In this document: positions 44,281 through 53,128 of the stretch, in pieces | How positions within the stretch are numbered: the first letter of the stretch is position 1 | Layout: each line of letters starts with the position of its first letter | From: WS-2 sp036507005 | GTDB lineage: Bacteria; Eisenbacteria; RBG-16-71-46 | DNA length: 64,000 bases | Assembly (NCBI GenBank): GCA_036507005.1 | Contig: DASXQT010000014.1 | Location: 4,192 to 68,191, forward strand | Direction: 5' to 3' | Notes under the pieces: generated by a model | The model's input: only the letters and a program-made list of their open reading frames with translations | The model's database searches: none | Told to the model about the DNA's origin: nothing | Program-made: the position numbers and the translations under genes

Positions 44281-45665
44281 CGCATCACCAGCGGCGCGAG
44301 CCAGCCGAAGAGCCGGATCAGGACCGGCACCTTCTCGGGCTGGACGTAGACCCGGACCGGGCGCGCGCCCGCCACGTAGCGTTGGAACACCCGCGCCACG
44401 TCCGCCTTCGAGACCGCGGCGACGCGCTCGGCGCGGGTGAAGGCCAGCGCCGCGTCGCCGCGCCACCAGCCGTCGTGCGCGAGCGCGTCGGCCATGTCCG
44501 CCGCGCGGTAGCGCATGCCGTCGATGCCGCGCAGGATCTTGCGCTTCGCACCTTCGAGCCGCTCGGCCGTCAGCCACTCCGCGCGCTCCAGACGGCGCAT
44601 CGACTCGTCCATCACCGCGAACTGACCCTCCTCGCGTCGGTAGGGGAGCACCGCGGAGTAGAAGACGAGCACGCCGCCGCGGCGCAGCATCAGGACCTGG
44701 CTGCCGGCCTCGAGCGCCTGGTGGCGGCGCCGCACCAGGTCCTCGCGGAACGGGTCCACCTCGGCGCCCGTGAGGATCTCCTCCATCACGCCGAGCGCCG
44801 CGTCGTCCTCCGAGTCCTGCGGCGGCAGCGGGTAGACCAGCGCCGCGATCTCGGCGGGCGGAAGGTCCTCGTGCAGCCGGATGCGCTCCGGGAACGCGAG
44901 GCTCGCGAGCGCCGGCACCTCGGGTGGCCTCTCGCCGCGCGCGGGGAGCGGGCCGAAGTGCCGCTCGACCTCGGCGAGCGTGGCCGGGCCGTCCACCGGC
45001 CCGACGATCACGAGGTGCGCGTTCTTCGGCCCGTAGTAGCGGGCGTAGAACGCGCGGGCCTGCTCGAGCGTGGCGGCCGCGATGTCCTCCTTGGTGCCGA
45101 GCGGCGTCACCGCGTACGGATGGTCGCCGCACAGCGCCTTGAGCGCGGCCTCGAGCAGCCGGCTCATGGGGTCGTTCTCGATCGTGGCCCGCAGCTCCTC
45201 GGTCACGATGCGCTTCTCGTTGTCGAGCGCCTTCGCGTCGAGTCGCAGGTTCACCATGCGGTCGGCCTCCATCGCCAGCACCGGCAGGAACCCTTCCGGC
45301 GGGATGTCCGACTCGTACGTGGTCTCGTCCCACGAGGTGTGGGCGTTCTCGGCCCCGCCGAAGCGATGGTGGTGCGCCTCCCACGCGCCCTTGGGGTGGG
45401 TGGCGGTGCCGCTGAACATCAGGTGCTCGAAGAGGTGGGCGAAGCCGCGGGTGCTCGGGCTCTCGTTCGCGGCGCCCACGTGGTACCAGACGCGCGTCGC
45501 GACGATCGGGAGCGAAGTGTCGGCGACGATCGTCACCTCGAGCCCGTTCGCGAGCGTGCGATCGACGAACTCGGGCGGGGCGGCCGGCCGGCTCGCGGCC
45601 GCGGCCGGGGCCGCCGGCGAAACGATCGCGGCCAGGGCGAAGAGGCAGCGTGCGAGACGCCGCAT
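44277..45665 (-). CDS. M16-family zinc metallopeptidase (catalytic)
   Basis: 462 residues. Signal peptide (1-24). Inverted zinc motif HLFEH at 77-81, with downstream Glu in NEKRIVTEEL, the M16B signature. GTATHPKGAWEAHHHRFGGAENAHTS (quoted in parts: GTATHPKGAW, FGGAENAHTS) is the usual following loop. The C-terminal M16 domain has VDPFREDLVRRRHQALEAG. Acts on peptides in the periplasm; substrate unknown. ATG 45665 directly follows an in-frame GTG 45668. Operon with the inactive-type partner. Confidence 0.9.
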   Translation of the reverse strand: MRRLARCLFALAAIVSPAAPAAAASRPAAPPEFVDRTLANGLEVTIVADTSLPIVATRVWYHVGAANESPSTRGFAHLFEHLMFSGTATHPKGAWEAHHHRFGGAENAHTSWDETTYESDIPPEGFLPVLAMEADRMVNLRLDAKALDNEKRIVTEELRATIENDPMSRLLEAALKALCGDHPYAVTPLGTKEDIAAATLEQARAFYARYYGPKNAHLVIVGPVDGPATLAEVERHFGPLPARGERPPEVPALASLAFPERIRLHEDLPPAEIAALVYPLPPQDSEDDAALGVMEEILTGAEVDPFREDLVRRRHQALEAGSQVLMLRRGGVLVFYSAVLPYRREEGQFAVMDESMRRLERAEWLTAERLEGAKRKILRGIDGMRYRAADMADALAHDGWWRGDAALAFTRAERVAAVSKADVARVFQRYVAGARPVRVYVQPEKVPVLIRLFGWLAPLVMR

Positions 45666-45731
45666 CACCCTGGCCGCGCGGGGAAGGCGACCGGAGCCCC
45701 TCTCAAGGATGGAACAGGGCTCCGGCGGCGA

Positions 45732-46526
45732 TCAGCGGTAGATGAGTTTGAGCTGTCCCCAGGTCGAGAGCCGGGTCGGAACAGGAAGATCGGGGACGCC
45801 GTGGGAAGAGCACAGCGAGCCGGTGAAGTTCGATCCGCCTCCGCCCGTCGCCCCACCAACGGCGAACGAAGTGTAGTTCTCCGGGCTCCCCGCGTGATGG
45901 GAGTTGGTGTACGGCGGGTACTGATTCGAGTCGCTGGCTTTGACACCGAGCGCATTGTAGTTGTTCGTGAAGCTGGTGTAGACCGCCGCCGACCAGGTCC
46001 AGTCGACCGTCACACCCGGCTTGTCCGCGAAGAAGCTCACCGTCCAGGCGACCGGGTGGATGCTCCCGGGAAGGCCGTCCGGGCAGGGCACCTCGAAGGC
46101 AAGACCGGCATAGAACTGATTCCCGGAGGCCGTGGCCGGGACCACCGTAGCCCAGGTGTTCGCCCCGGTGAAGGTGGTGGTGGCGGTGGTCGCCAGCGGG
46201 TCCCACGTGGTCGCGCCGTCGGGCACGTTGAGGTCGTAGTTCACGCTGTTCGCGGTGAACTGGATGTGCTGGTTGAGCGCGTAGACCGTCACCGGGACGA
46301 GTCCCGGCGTCTTCAGCTTGCCGACGGCGCTGAACCAGATGGTGCGCCCGCAGGGGATCGCCGTGCCATTGAAGTTGCAATCCGTCTCGGTTTCGCCCGG
46401 GACCGTCATGATCGTCGACGTGCCGATGAAGAAATCCGGCGAGAATTCGTCGGCGCTGGCGCTTCGGTTCGCAACGATCACAGCGGTGGACAAAGTCATG
46501 GCGAGGACGAGCAGCCGTTTCGTCAT
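45732..46526 (-). CDS. Secreted hypothetical protein
   Basis: 264 residues. Signal peptide MTKRLLVLAMTLSTAVIVA...SASA, then an all-beta, Thr/Asn/Gly-rich chain with aromatic patches (CGRTIWFSAVGKLKTPGLVP, TWDPLATTATTTFTGANTWA, WTVSFFADKPG, NYNALGVKASDSNQYPPYTN). Four Cys could form disulfides. No family recognised. Composition is less GC-extreme than its neighbours. It has the best sigma-70 promoter in the window, including TATAAT, suggesting strong or constitutive expression. GGAAGG ribosome site. Confidence 0.75.
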   Translation of the reverse strand: MTKRLLVLAMTLSTAVIVANRSASADEFSPDFFIGTSTIMTVPGETETDCNFNGTAIPCGRTIWFSAVGKLKTPGLVPVTVYALNQHIQFTANSVNYDLNVPDGATTWDPLATTATTTFTGANTWATVVPATASGNQFYAGLAFEVPCPDGLPGSIHPVAWTVSFFADKPGVTVDWTWSAAVYTSFTNNYNALGVKASDSNQYPPYTNSHHAGSPENYTSFAVGGATGGGGSNFTGSLCSSHGVPDLPVPTRLSTWGQLKLIYR

Positions 46527-46611
46527 AGGCCGGCCTTCCGGTGTGTTGTGTAGGACCGAGTTGTGCGCTTCGGGGGAGGCGCGGCTTCCTTAGGGGGGGG
46601 AAGACGCACCC

Positions 46612-46640
46612 ATTATAGGGTACTCGGCCGGACCTGTATA
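46612..46640 (-). promoter_or_regulatory. Promoter with consensus TATAAT
   Basis: Minus strand: TATACA (46635-46640), 17-nt spacer, TATAAT (46612-46617). Leader about 80 nt to ATG 46526. Confidence 0.6.
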
Positions 46641-46683
46641 GAGGGTGGAAGGCGTTTCGAGCCGCCTTCCGCCGCCAAACGGG

Positions 46684-46714
46684 GCGCCGGGCGCCCGAAT
46701 CGGGCGCCCGGCGC
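46684..46714 (-). terminator. Perfect 15-bp inverted repeat 3' of the MBL-fold gene
   Basis: 46684-46698 is the exact reverse complement of 46700-46714, one base at the centre. On the minus strand it lies 16 nt after the stop and is followed by CCCGTTT, a short T run. Likely terminator or 3' stabiliser. Confidence 0.6.
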
Positions 46715-46729
46715 GCGATCACCCCGCTT

Positions 46730-48520
46730 TCAGCGGCTCAGTACCGTGACCCGCCGGTAGAGGATGCGGCCGAAGGCCTCGAGCCGGGCGAAATAGAGCC
46801 CGGGCCGGAGCACGCGGCCGGCCTCGTCCCGCACCGACCAATCCACCGCCAGCGGGCCAGGCCCGGCCCGCCCCGCGAGCGGCGTGGCGACGCGCCGGCC
46901 CTGGAGGTCGAACACGTCGAGCCGCACGTCGCCCGCCCGGGGCATGGCGAAGTCGAACCGGGTCGTCCCGAGCGCCGGGTTGGGCGAAACCGCGAGCGCC
47001 AGGCCCGCCGCGGCCGCCTCAGGCGCCGCCTCGGGCGCCCCCGCCGCCGCGCCGCTCCGCTCCGCGACCAGCGCCGGCGCCGTGCCCGCCGTGTAGTCGT
47101 ACTCGAACGCCATCAGGTCGCCGCGCGAGGTGTAGCTCCCCTGCGAGCGGTTGTTGCCCTTGACGCGCAGCCGCACCTCGCGGGAAGCCGAGACGTAGTT
47201 GCCCGGCGAAGTCGTGCTCCAGGTGCGGGTCACGTCGGTCGTCCCCACGCTCTGGCTATCGATCTGGTCCCAGGCGCTCGTGCCCCAGTTCCACAGGTAG
47301 AGCGTCTGGGTGCGCGTCACCGTGAAGCTCCCTTCGTACGTGAGCGCCAGGTTGAGCGGCGGGTGCTGGAGCAGCGCCGAGCCGTACCAGTCGGTGTAGT
47401 ACTTGCCGCTCGAGACCCCGGCCGAGATCGAGATCCGCGAGTCGTCCGAGACCGAAAGCCGCGTGTAGTCGCCGGCGCTGATGCTGCCCTTCAGGACCGT
47501 GACCGAGGACGGGAACTCGGTGGTGTGGATCGGCGGCTGCCCGCCGTCGTTGAAGTAGGTGTCGGTGAATCCCGATCCGCTCACCGTGTAGGCCGCGCCC
47601 GGACCGGGATCGGCCTGGACCACGATCGTGCCGCCCACCTTGTCCCAGCTGGGATCGGGCGCCACGCCCGCGCCGGTCTCGTTCCAGTAGGTGTGGACGC
47701 CGTGGGCGTGGAGCCGCCCCAGCGCCCCGGCGGTGGGGTGGCCGTAGGTGTTGCCGTCCCCGACCTGGATGATCGCCGCCTCGGGGGTGACCGCGTTCAG
47801 CCAGTTGTCGTTGGACGAGTAGGTCGAGCCATGATGGTGGACCTTGTAGACCTCGACGTCGCCCACCTCGGGCCCGACCGTGGTCTCGACGTCGTTGCCC
47901 TGCGTGGTGCTGCCGGTCAGGTCGCCGCCGATCACCTCGTTGAAGCTGCCGTAGGTGACGAGCATCACCACGCTCTTCGCGTTCTCGTCGCTGCCGGTGG
48001 GCGAGTAGACCCCGGCACCGTTGAGGTCGACACACTTGATGACGACGGGATTGGCGGAGCCCGCATCCAGCGTGATGGTCTGGCCCTTGGCGATGGTCTG
48101 GCGCTTCGCGCCCAGGGTGTTCACGTAGTTGGTGTAGGAGGCGCTCGAGTACGAAGAGCCACGGTCGTAGCCCGCGATCGCGATCGTCACCCCCGCGGCC
48201 GCGAGGTCGTCGATGCAGCCCAGGTGGTCGGCGTGGTAGTGGGAGAGGAAGTGGTAGTCCACCGACGTGATGCCAAGGCCCTGGCAGTAGGAGATGATCC
48301 CGGTGCAGTTGGTGTAGGTGCCGTCGTCGAAGAAGGCCCTCTGGCCCTGGGGCGAGATCAGCAGCATGCCGTCGCCCTGACCGATGTCGACGTGATGGAT
48401 CTGGAGCTTGCCGTTGGCCTGGGCGAGCGCCAGGCCGGGAGCGAGAAGGCTGGCGAGCGCGGCCGCGAGAGCGAACCGGAGGAACGGGGAGACGCGACCG
48501 GGATGGGGGTTCCGCAGCAT
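46730..48520 (-). CDS. Secreted ComEC-like metallo-beta-lactamase-fold hydrolase with sorting-like C-terminus
   Basis: 596 residues. Signal peptide (FLRFALAAALASLLAPGLALA), then an MBL domain: IHHVDIGQGDGMLLISPQG, zinc motif SHYHADHLG (HxHxDH), EVIGGDLTG and VEVYKVHHHGSTYSSND. It matches the extracellular hydrolase of ComEC, here as a stand-alone secreted enzyme, possibly a nuclease or phosphodiesterase. A beta-sandwich and an FlgD/T9SS-like domain (VSPNPALGTTRFDFAMP ... GLYFARLEAFGR ... RRVTVLSR) complete it. Start ATG 48520 has GAGG 9 nt upstream. Confidence 0.87.
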   Translation of the reverse strand: MLRNPHPGRVSPFLRFALAAALASLLAPGLALAQANGKLQIHHVDIGQGDGMLLISPQGQRAFFDDGTYTNCTGIISYCQGLGITSVDYHFLSHYHADHLGCIDDLAAAGVTIAIAGYDRGSSYSSASYTNYVNTLGAKRQTIAKGQTITLDAGSANPVVIKCVDLNGAGVYSPTGSDENAKSVVMLVTYGSFNEVIGGDLTGSTTQGNDVETTVGPEVGDVEVYKVHHHGSTYSSNDNWLNAVTPEAAIIQVGDGNTYGHPTAGALGRLHAHGVHTYWNETGAGVAPDPSWDKVGGTIVVQADPGPGAAYTVSGSGFTDTYFNDGGQPPIHTTEFPSSVTVLKGSISAGDYTRLSVSDDSRISISAGVSSGKYYTDWYGSALLQHPPLNLALTYEGSFTVTRTQTLYLWNWGTSAWDQIDSQSVGTTDVTRTWSTTSPGNYVSASREVRLRVKGNNRSQGSYTSRGDLMAFEYDYTAGTAPALVAERSGAAAGAPEAAPEAAAAGLALAVSPNPALGTTRFDFAMPRAGDVRLDVFDLQGRRVATPLAGRAGPGPLAVDWSVRDEAGRVLRPGLYFARLEAFGRILYRRVTVLSR

Positions 48521-48869
48521 CGGGGGGCACCTCGTATGTGAGGTTCGGCCTGCCTGCCCTCGCCGACCGCGGGTTGGCACCCACCCTGCATCCGTGCCGC
48601 GCGCGGCCGCTCGGGCGAGCCGGCCCTGCGATGGCGAGTGCCGCGGCCTGCGGCCCACGCCGCTGCTGAAAAGGAAGCCGGCAGCGAGTGTAACGCGGGC
48701 GCCGCGGGAGTGCAGCAGAAAAACGCGGCGCGCGGGCGCGCGGCCGCCGGCGCGCGGCCGCCGGGGCGTGGCGGCGGGCGCCGGGCGGGGCCGCGGGTGC
48801 CGAGGCGGTTGCGCCGCGTGGAGCGGCGGCGGGGCATCGCGCCGCGCCGCCCGAATCGCTCGCGCGCGC
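48521..48869. other. Divergent intergenic region upstream of selB
   Basis: About 350 nt between divergent genes. Contains a GC-only patch with a duplicated GCGCGCGGCCGCCG motif near 48735-48770. No tRNA-Sec (selC) or other RNA gene is recognisable. Confidence 0.5.
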
Positions 48870-48875
48870 TACAAT
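48870..48875 (+). promoter_or_regulatory. -10 element of selB, leaderless start
   Basis: TACAAT lies only 9 nt before ATG 48885, so transcription should begin at or next to the start codon. No Shine-Dalgarno and no good -35 are visible. Confidence 0.4.
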
Positions 48876-48884
48876 GCGCGCGCC

Positions 48885-50834
48885 ATGCCTTCCCAGGCTC
48901 CTGCCGCCGCCCGCCTCGCCGTGGTTGGCACCGCCGGCCACATCGACCACGGCAAGACCGCGCTGGTCCGCGCCCTTACCGGCGTCGACACCGACCGCCT
49001 GCCCGAGGAGAAGAAGCGCGGCATCTCGATCGACCTCGGCTTCGCCCCGCTCGTCACGCCCGCCGGCGTCCACGTCGGCATCGTGGACGTGCCCGGGCAC
49101 GAGCGCTTCGTCAAGAACATGCTCGCGGGCGTGGGCGGCATCGACCTCGTGCTGCTCGTGATCGCGGCCGACGAGGGCGTGATGCCGCAGACCCGCGAGC
49201 ACCTCGCGATCGTCCGGCTGCTCGGCATCCCGCGCGGCATCGTGGTGCTCACCAAGCGCGACCTGGTCGAGCCCGCGTGGGCCGAGATGGTGGCGCGCGA
49301 CGCGCGTGCGCTGCTCGCCGGCACCGCCCTGGCCGATGCGCCGATCGTCGAGTTCTCCGCCACCACCGGCGCGGGCAAGGGCGAGCTGCTCGCGGCGCTC
49401 GACCGCCAGCTCGAGGCGCTCTCGAACCGCCCGCTCGAGGAGCCCGCGCGGCTCCCCGTGGACCGCGTGTTCACCGTCGAGGGCTTCGGCACCGTGGTCA
49501 CGGGCACGCTGTGGCGCGGCCGGGTGCGGAGCGGCGACACGCTCGAGCTTGCCCCCGGCGCCCGCGCCGCGCGGGTGCGGCGCGTGCAGGTGCACGGCGT
49601 TACCGTCGAGGAGGCGCGCGCCGGCCAGCGCACAGCGCTCGCGCTCCACGGCATCGAGCGCGAGCAGATCGAGCGCGGCCACTGGCTCGTGGCGCCCGGC
49701 TCGCTGCGCGAGTCGAGCGTGCTCGACGTGCGCTTCGAGTTGCTGCCCGACTACCCGCGCGAGTGGCCCGCCAACGCCCGGGTGCGCTTCCACCTCGGCG
49801 CGAGCGAGATCATCGGGCGCCTGGTCCTGCTCGAGGGCGGGTCCTTGAAGCCCGGCGCGAGCGCCCTCGCCCAGTTGCGGCTCGAGCGCCCCGCCATCGC
49901 CGCGCGCGGCGACCGGTTCGTGGTGCGCTCGTATTCACCCTCGCGCACCGTGGGCGGCGGGAGCGTGATCGAGCCCGTCGCCGCGAAGCGCCGCCGACAC
50001 GCCGCCGGGCTCGAGCAGCTCACTGTGCACGAGAGCGGCTCGCTCGAGGCGCGGCTGCTCCAGCGGCTCGCGGGCGAGCGCGCGCCGGTCGCGGGCGCCG
50101 CGCTCGCGCAGGCGCTGGGCGCCAGCGAGGCGGACGTGAGTGGCGCGCTCGAAGCACTGCGCGAAGGCGGCGAGGTGGTGTCGCCCGCTGCGGGCCGCTG
50201 GCTCGCCCCCGCGCGCTGGAGCGAGGCGCGCGATACGATCGCGCGCGAGGTGGGCGAGTTCGCGGCGAAGCACCCCGCGCGCTACGGGGTTCCGAAGGGG
50301 GACCTGAAGAGCGGGCTCAAGAGCGCTCTGGACGCCGCGCTGTTCGACGCCGCGTTCGAGTGGCTGCTCGCCGAGCGCGCGCTCGAGCAGCGCGGCGAGC
50401 GCGTGCGGCCCGCGGGCGAGCCGTGGGCGCCGCCCGCGGAGACGCTGAGCGCGCTCGAGAAGCTCGAGGCCGAGCTGGAGGGCGCGGGGCTCGCGGTTGC
50501 CGAGGCCCCAGCGTGGCGCGCCAAGCTGGGCGCCGCGGCCGCCGAGGTCGAGGCGCTGGGATCGTTCCTGAGCCGGCTCGTGCGCGTGAGCCAGGACTAC
50601 ACCTACACCGCGCGCCAGCTCGAGGGCCTGCGCGCCCGGCTCGCCGCCCACTTCGCGCGCCGGCCGGTGATGACCGTCGCCGAGTTCAAGGACCTCGCCG
50701 GCGTCTCGCGGAAGTGGGCCGTGCCCCTGCTGGAGCACTGCGACCGCGTCGGCTGGACCGTGCGCGCAGGGGACGAGAGGAAGGCGGGGGGGAGGCTTGC
50801 GGCGGTGCTGCCCACCGGGGGTGCCCCGATGTGA
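48885..50834 (+). CDS. selB: Selenocysteine-specific translation elongation factor SelB
   Basis: 649 residues. EF-Tu-like GTPase: P-loop GHIDHGKTALV (18-28), RGISIDLGFAPL, DVPGHERFVKNML and LTKRDLVE in place of NKxD. Two beta-barrel domains follow, then C-terminal winged-helix modules (LEQLTVHESGSLEARLL onward, KDLAGVSRKWAVPLLEHCDR at the end) that bind SECIS RNA. KRGISIDLGFA and the winged helices separate SelB from EF-Tu and eIF2-gamma. Its presence means the organism decodes UGA as Sec. Other sel genes are not in the window. Confidence 0.95.
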   Translation: MPSQAPAAARLAVVGTAGHIDHGKTALVRALTGVDTDRLPEEKKRGISIDLGFAPLVTPAGVHVGIVDVPGHERFVKNMLAGVGGIDLVLLVIAADEGVMPQTREHLAIVRLLGIPRGIVVLTKRDLVEPAWAEMVARDARALLAGTALADAPIVEFSATTGAGKGELLAALDRQLEALSNRPLEEPARLPVDRVFTVEGFGTVVTGTLWRGRVRSGDTLELAPGARAARVRRVQVHGVTVEEARAGQRTALALHGIEREQIERGHWLVAPGSLRESSVLDVRFELLPDYPREWPANARVRFHLGASEIIGRLVLLEGGSLKPGASALAQLRLERPAIAARGDRFVVRSYSPSRTVGGGSVIEPVAAKRRRHAAGLEQLTVHESGSLEARLLQRLAGERAPVAGAALAQALGASEADVSGALEALREGGEVVSPAAGRWLAPARWSEARDTIAREVGEFAAKHPARYGVPKGDLKSGLKSALDAALFDAAFEWLLAERALEQRGERVRPAGEPWAPPAETLSALEKLEAELEGAGLAVAEAPAWRAKLGAAAAEVEALGSFLSRLVRVSQDYTYTARQLEGLRARLAAHFARRPVMTVAEFKDLAGVSRKWAVPLLEHCDRVGWTVRAGDERKAGGRLAAVLPTGGAPM

Positions 50835-50935
50835 GCCACCGCCAGGGCCGCAGCGATCGAGCAGTCGAGTGGGCCGTGAGCCCTGCGCGAACCCGAACCG
50901 AAATGATAGAATCGATCGCAACCAGGAGGGCCGCC

Positions 50936-51271
50936 ATGACTAGATTGGTGCAGATGAAGCACAAGCAAACGGGTGTCGTGAAGAGCGGTTACTTCGGTTT
51001 CTCTTGGACCAGCTTCTTCTTTGGTGGTTTTCCCGCCTTGTTCCGCGGCGACCTAGGCTACGGTCTCGGGGTCCTCGTAGCCGCATTCATCTTGGGCGGG
51101 GTTTCTTTCGGCTTGCTCTGGTTTCTCATTGGCCTGATCTGGGCGGCCATCTACAACAAGAACTACACGCACCGCCTTCTTCAGGAGGGCTACGAGTTCA
51201 ACGACATGGAGGATCGCGTCGGCGACGCCAAGCGCGCGCTGGGAATCGATTCGAGCAGCCGCGCCGGATGA
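50936..51271 (+). CDS. HrgC / DUF2628-like small membrane protein
   Basis: 111 residues. Basic start, then VKSGYFGFSWTSFFFGGFPALFRGDLGYG, typical of HrgC/DUF2628 proteins (fragments GFSWTSFFFGG and PALFRGD). Two membrane helices follow (GVLVAAFILGGVSFGLLWF, LIGLIWAAIYNKNY) and a soluble tail. Lower GC and codon use unlike selB, suggesting recent acquisition. GGAGGG 6 nt before ATG. Function unknown. Confidence 0.75.
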   Translation: MTRLVQMKHKQTGVVKSGYFGFSWTSFFFGGFPALFRGDLGYGLGVLVAAFILGGVSFGLLWFLIGLIWAAIYNKNYTHRLLQEGYEFNDMEDRVGDAKRALGIDSSSRAG

Positions 51272-51361
51272 GGGACGAGGGCCGGCGGACGCGAGTGGGG
51301 GGGGGTGGTAGAAGTATCTGGCTTCGCCTTCAGCCGGATCGTCCTGCGCCGCTTGCGATCA

Positions 51362-51432
51362 TCAAGCCTCCTCCGACCCCCGCGCATCGGAGGCTGCCGG
51401 CCGCTCCGGCTCCTTCGGCAGCACCATCACCG
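51362..51432 (-). pseudogene. Remnant of an NFACT-R gene 3' end
   Basis: On the minus strand SVMVLPKEPERPAASD... runs to TGA at 51362-51364, in the same frame as the VMVRPKEPER segment of the intact NFACT-R gene. 51402-51432 matches 52035-52065 at 30 of 31 bases. Probably a leftover copy of that gene's end; the superinfection-immunity gene lies between the copies. Confidence 0.5.
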
Positions 51433-51450
51433 AAACGAGCCCACGCGTCG

Positions 51451-51774
51451 CTAATTCGGTGCGAACTGAGTACCGCAGTTCGCGCAGAAGCGGGACTCTG
51501 GCTGAGTGTACTTGCCACAGTGCGAGCAGAGCGTGCCGATTATCTGGGAGCCCGGGCGCCCGGGCGTCGTTATTTCAGGTTCGCTGGAGACAGCCCACAC
51601 CATGGCGACGATCCAGCCGATCACGCTCCAGCCCAGCAGCACGTTGACGAGCACAATCTTTGGCAGATTTTTCTTCTTGCGTACGCCCGCCACGATAGTC
51701 GGCAGGAGATAGACGCCGAGCACAGCACATGACAACATCAGGATCGCCAACTCCGGACCGCCGATGCCGAACAT
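51451..51774 (-). CDS. Superinfection immunity protein with zinc ribbon
   Basis: 107 residues. Two membrane helices of the superinfection immunity (T4 Imm-like) family: LGVYLLPTIVAGVRKKKN and NVLLGWSVIGWIVAMVWAV, followed by a zinc ribbon with C-x2-C pairs (CSHCGKYTQPESRFCANCG). Bacterial relatives are common; direct antiphage action in this host is not shown. Lower GC than the core genes. It sits between two copies of a 31-bp sequence. Confidence 0.8.
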   Translation of the reverse strand: MFGIGGPELAILMLSCAVLGVYLLPTIVAGVRKKKNLPKIVLVNVLLGWSVIGWIVAMVWAVSSEPEITTPGRPGSQIIGTLCSHCGKYTQPESRFCANCGTQFAPN

Positions 51775-51982
51775 CTCGACTCCCTCCTACGAAGACGAGG
51801 TTAGCTAACCCAACGAACAGGATTTGATCCGGCGTGCGACGGCCAGCGCGGCATCCCCCGGAGTCGTGGCATGCCGGATCAAATCGGTTGAACTGAACCA
51901 CGGGGAGCGAGCGCTATGGGGATTGTATGCCCGGCCGGCGCTGTTGTCGCGTCATTGCGGCTTTCTCCGCGTGGGCTCCGTC

Positions 51983-52966
51983 TTACTCCGCTCGATCGGT
52001 GCCGGAGCCTGCCTCTCGCCGCGCCTCCATCTCGCGCTCCGGCTCCTTCGGCCGCACCATCACCGTCTTCTCCCGCTCGCACACCGCGAGCCCCGGCGGG
52101 GCCTTGCGCGGCTTCCGCACGTACTTCTTGCGGGTGACGATCACCGGCACCTTGCCGGCGGTGCGGGCCTGGGAATAGTACGCGGCCCAGGCCGCGACCT
52201 CCTCGATCGTCTGCTTCGAGGGTTCGTTCTTGCCCTTGCCGCGGCGCAGCACCACGTGCGAGCCGGAGGCACCGTGGACGTGGAACCAGTAGTCCTCGGG
52301 CCGCGCGAGATGGTGCGTGAGGTAATCGTTGCCCTCGTTGCTGCGGCCGATCAGCACGTCCCAGCCCTCGCTGCTCTTCAAGCGCCGCGGCTGGAGCTTG
52401 GCCGAGGGCGCGCGGGCCTCGCCCGCTGCGACCCGCGCTGGGGCCGGCGCCCGTCCACCCGCGAGCCCGAGCCCACCGCGCATCGCAGGCGGGAGCTTCG
52501 CCGCGGCCGCCTCGAGCTGGCGGAGAGTCGCCGGCGTCACGGCTCCCTCGGCCGCGGGCTCGACCTTCGCCAGCATCACGCCGAGCGCGTGGGCCTCGGC
52601 CTCGGCCGCCGCGATCCGCGGCGGGATCTCGATGAGCCCGCGCTCCGCCTTGGCGGCGCGCTTGAAATAGCGCGCGGCGTTGGCCTGCGGGCTCTGCGCC
52701 GGGTCGAGCGCGATCTCGAGCGTGCGCGCCGGGTCGTGGGGATCGGGGAGCGCAACGAGCTTGGCGCGCGCCGGCACCTGCCGCAGGTAGGCGAGCAGCG
52801 CCTCGCCGAACCGGCGCAGGGTGGGGGCGCGCTCGGCCTCGGCGAGATCGCCGCGCAGCGCCTCGACCTTGCGCTCGAGCCGGCGGTGGTGGCGGCGGAG
52901 CGCGCGCAGGATCTGGAGCGCGCGCTCGCGCGTGGGCACCGGGGCGGGCTCGGGGGTGGGAGTCAT
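51983..52966 (-). CDS. Short NFACT-R (DUF814) protein, RqcH-like without N-domain
   Basis: 327 residues. A basic coiled-coil/helical N-half (RALRRHHRRLERKVEALRGD, ARYFKRAAKAERGLIE), then an NFACT-R domain: RRLKSSEGWDVLIGRSNEGN, YWFHVHGASGSHVVLRRG, EEVAAWAAYYSQAR, VIVTRKKYVRKPRKAPPGL. RqcH/FbpA/Rqc2 proteins (~570 residues) recruit tRNA-Ala to stalled 50S subunits; here the NFACT-N domain is missing. It may bind ribosomes or tRNA without the full activity. ATG 52966. Confidence 0.82.
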   Translation of the reverse strand: MTPTPEPAPVPTRERALQILRALRRHHRRLERKVEALRGDLAEAERAPTLRRFGEALLAYLRQVPARAKLVALPDPHDPARTLEIALDPAQSPQANAARYFKRAAKAERGLIEIPPRIAAAEAEAHALGVMLAKVEPAAEGAVTPATLRQLEAAAAKLPPAMRGGLGLAGGRAPAPARVAAGEARAPSAKLQPRRLKSSEGWDVLIGRSNEGNDYLTHHLARPEDYWFHVHGASGSHVVLRRGKGKNEPSKQTIEEVAAWAAYYSQARTAGKVPVIVTRKKYVRKPRKAPPGLAVCEREKTVMVRPKEPEREMEARREAGSGTDRAE

Positions 52967-53128
52967 GAAACCGAAAACTAAGCGCGATTCGCCGATTCGG
53001 CAAAGCCGTGGTCGTGAGCTTCGAGGGAAACTCTCGTCGGGATCACTCGTCTAGACGGGTGCGGGTCGCCCTTGGCGGGCAGTGTGCTCGTGCCGCCGAG
53101 ACAGAACGATTTCAGCCGGAGGACTCGC

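Noticed and set aside
48521..48884. A selC tRNA gene next to selB
   Set aside because: No acceptor, D-arm or TTC arm pattern could be assembled on either strand.
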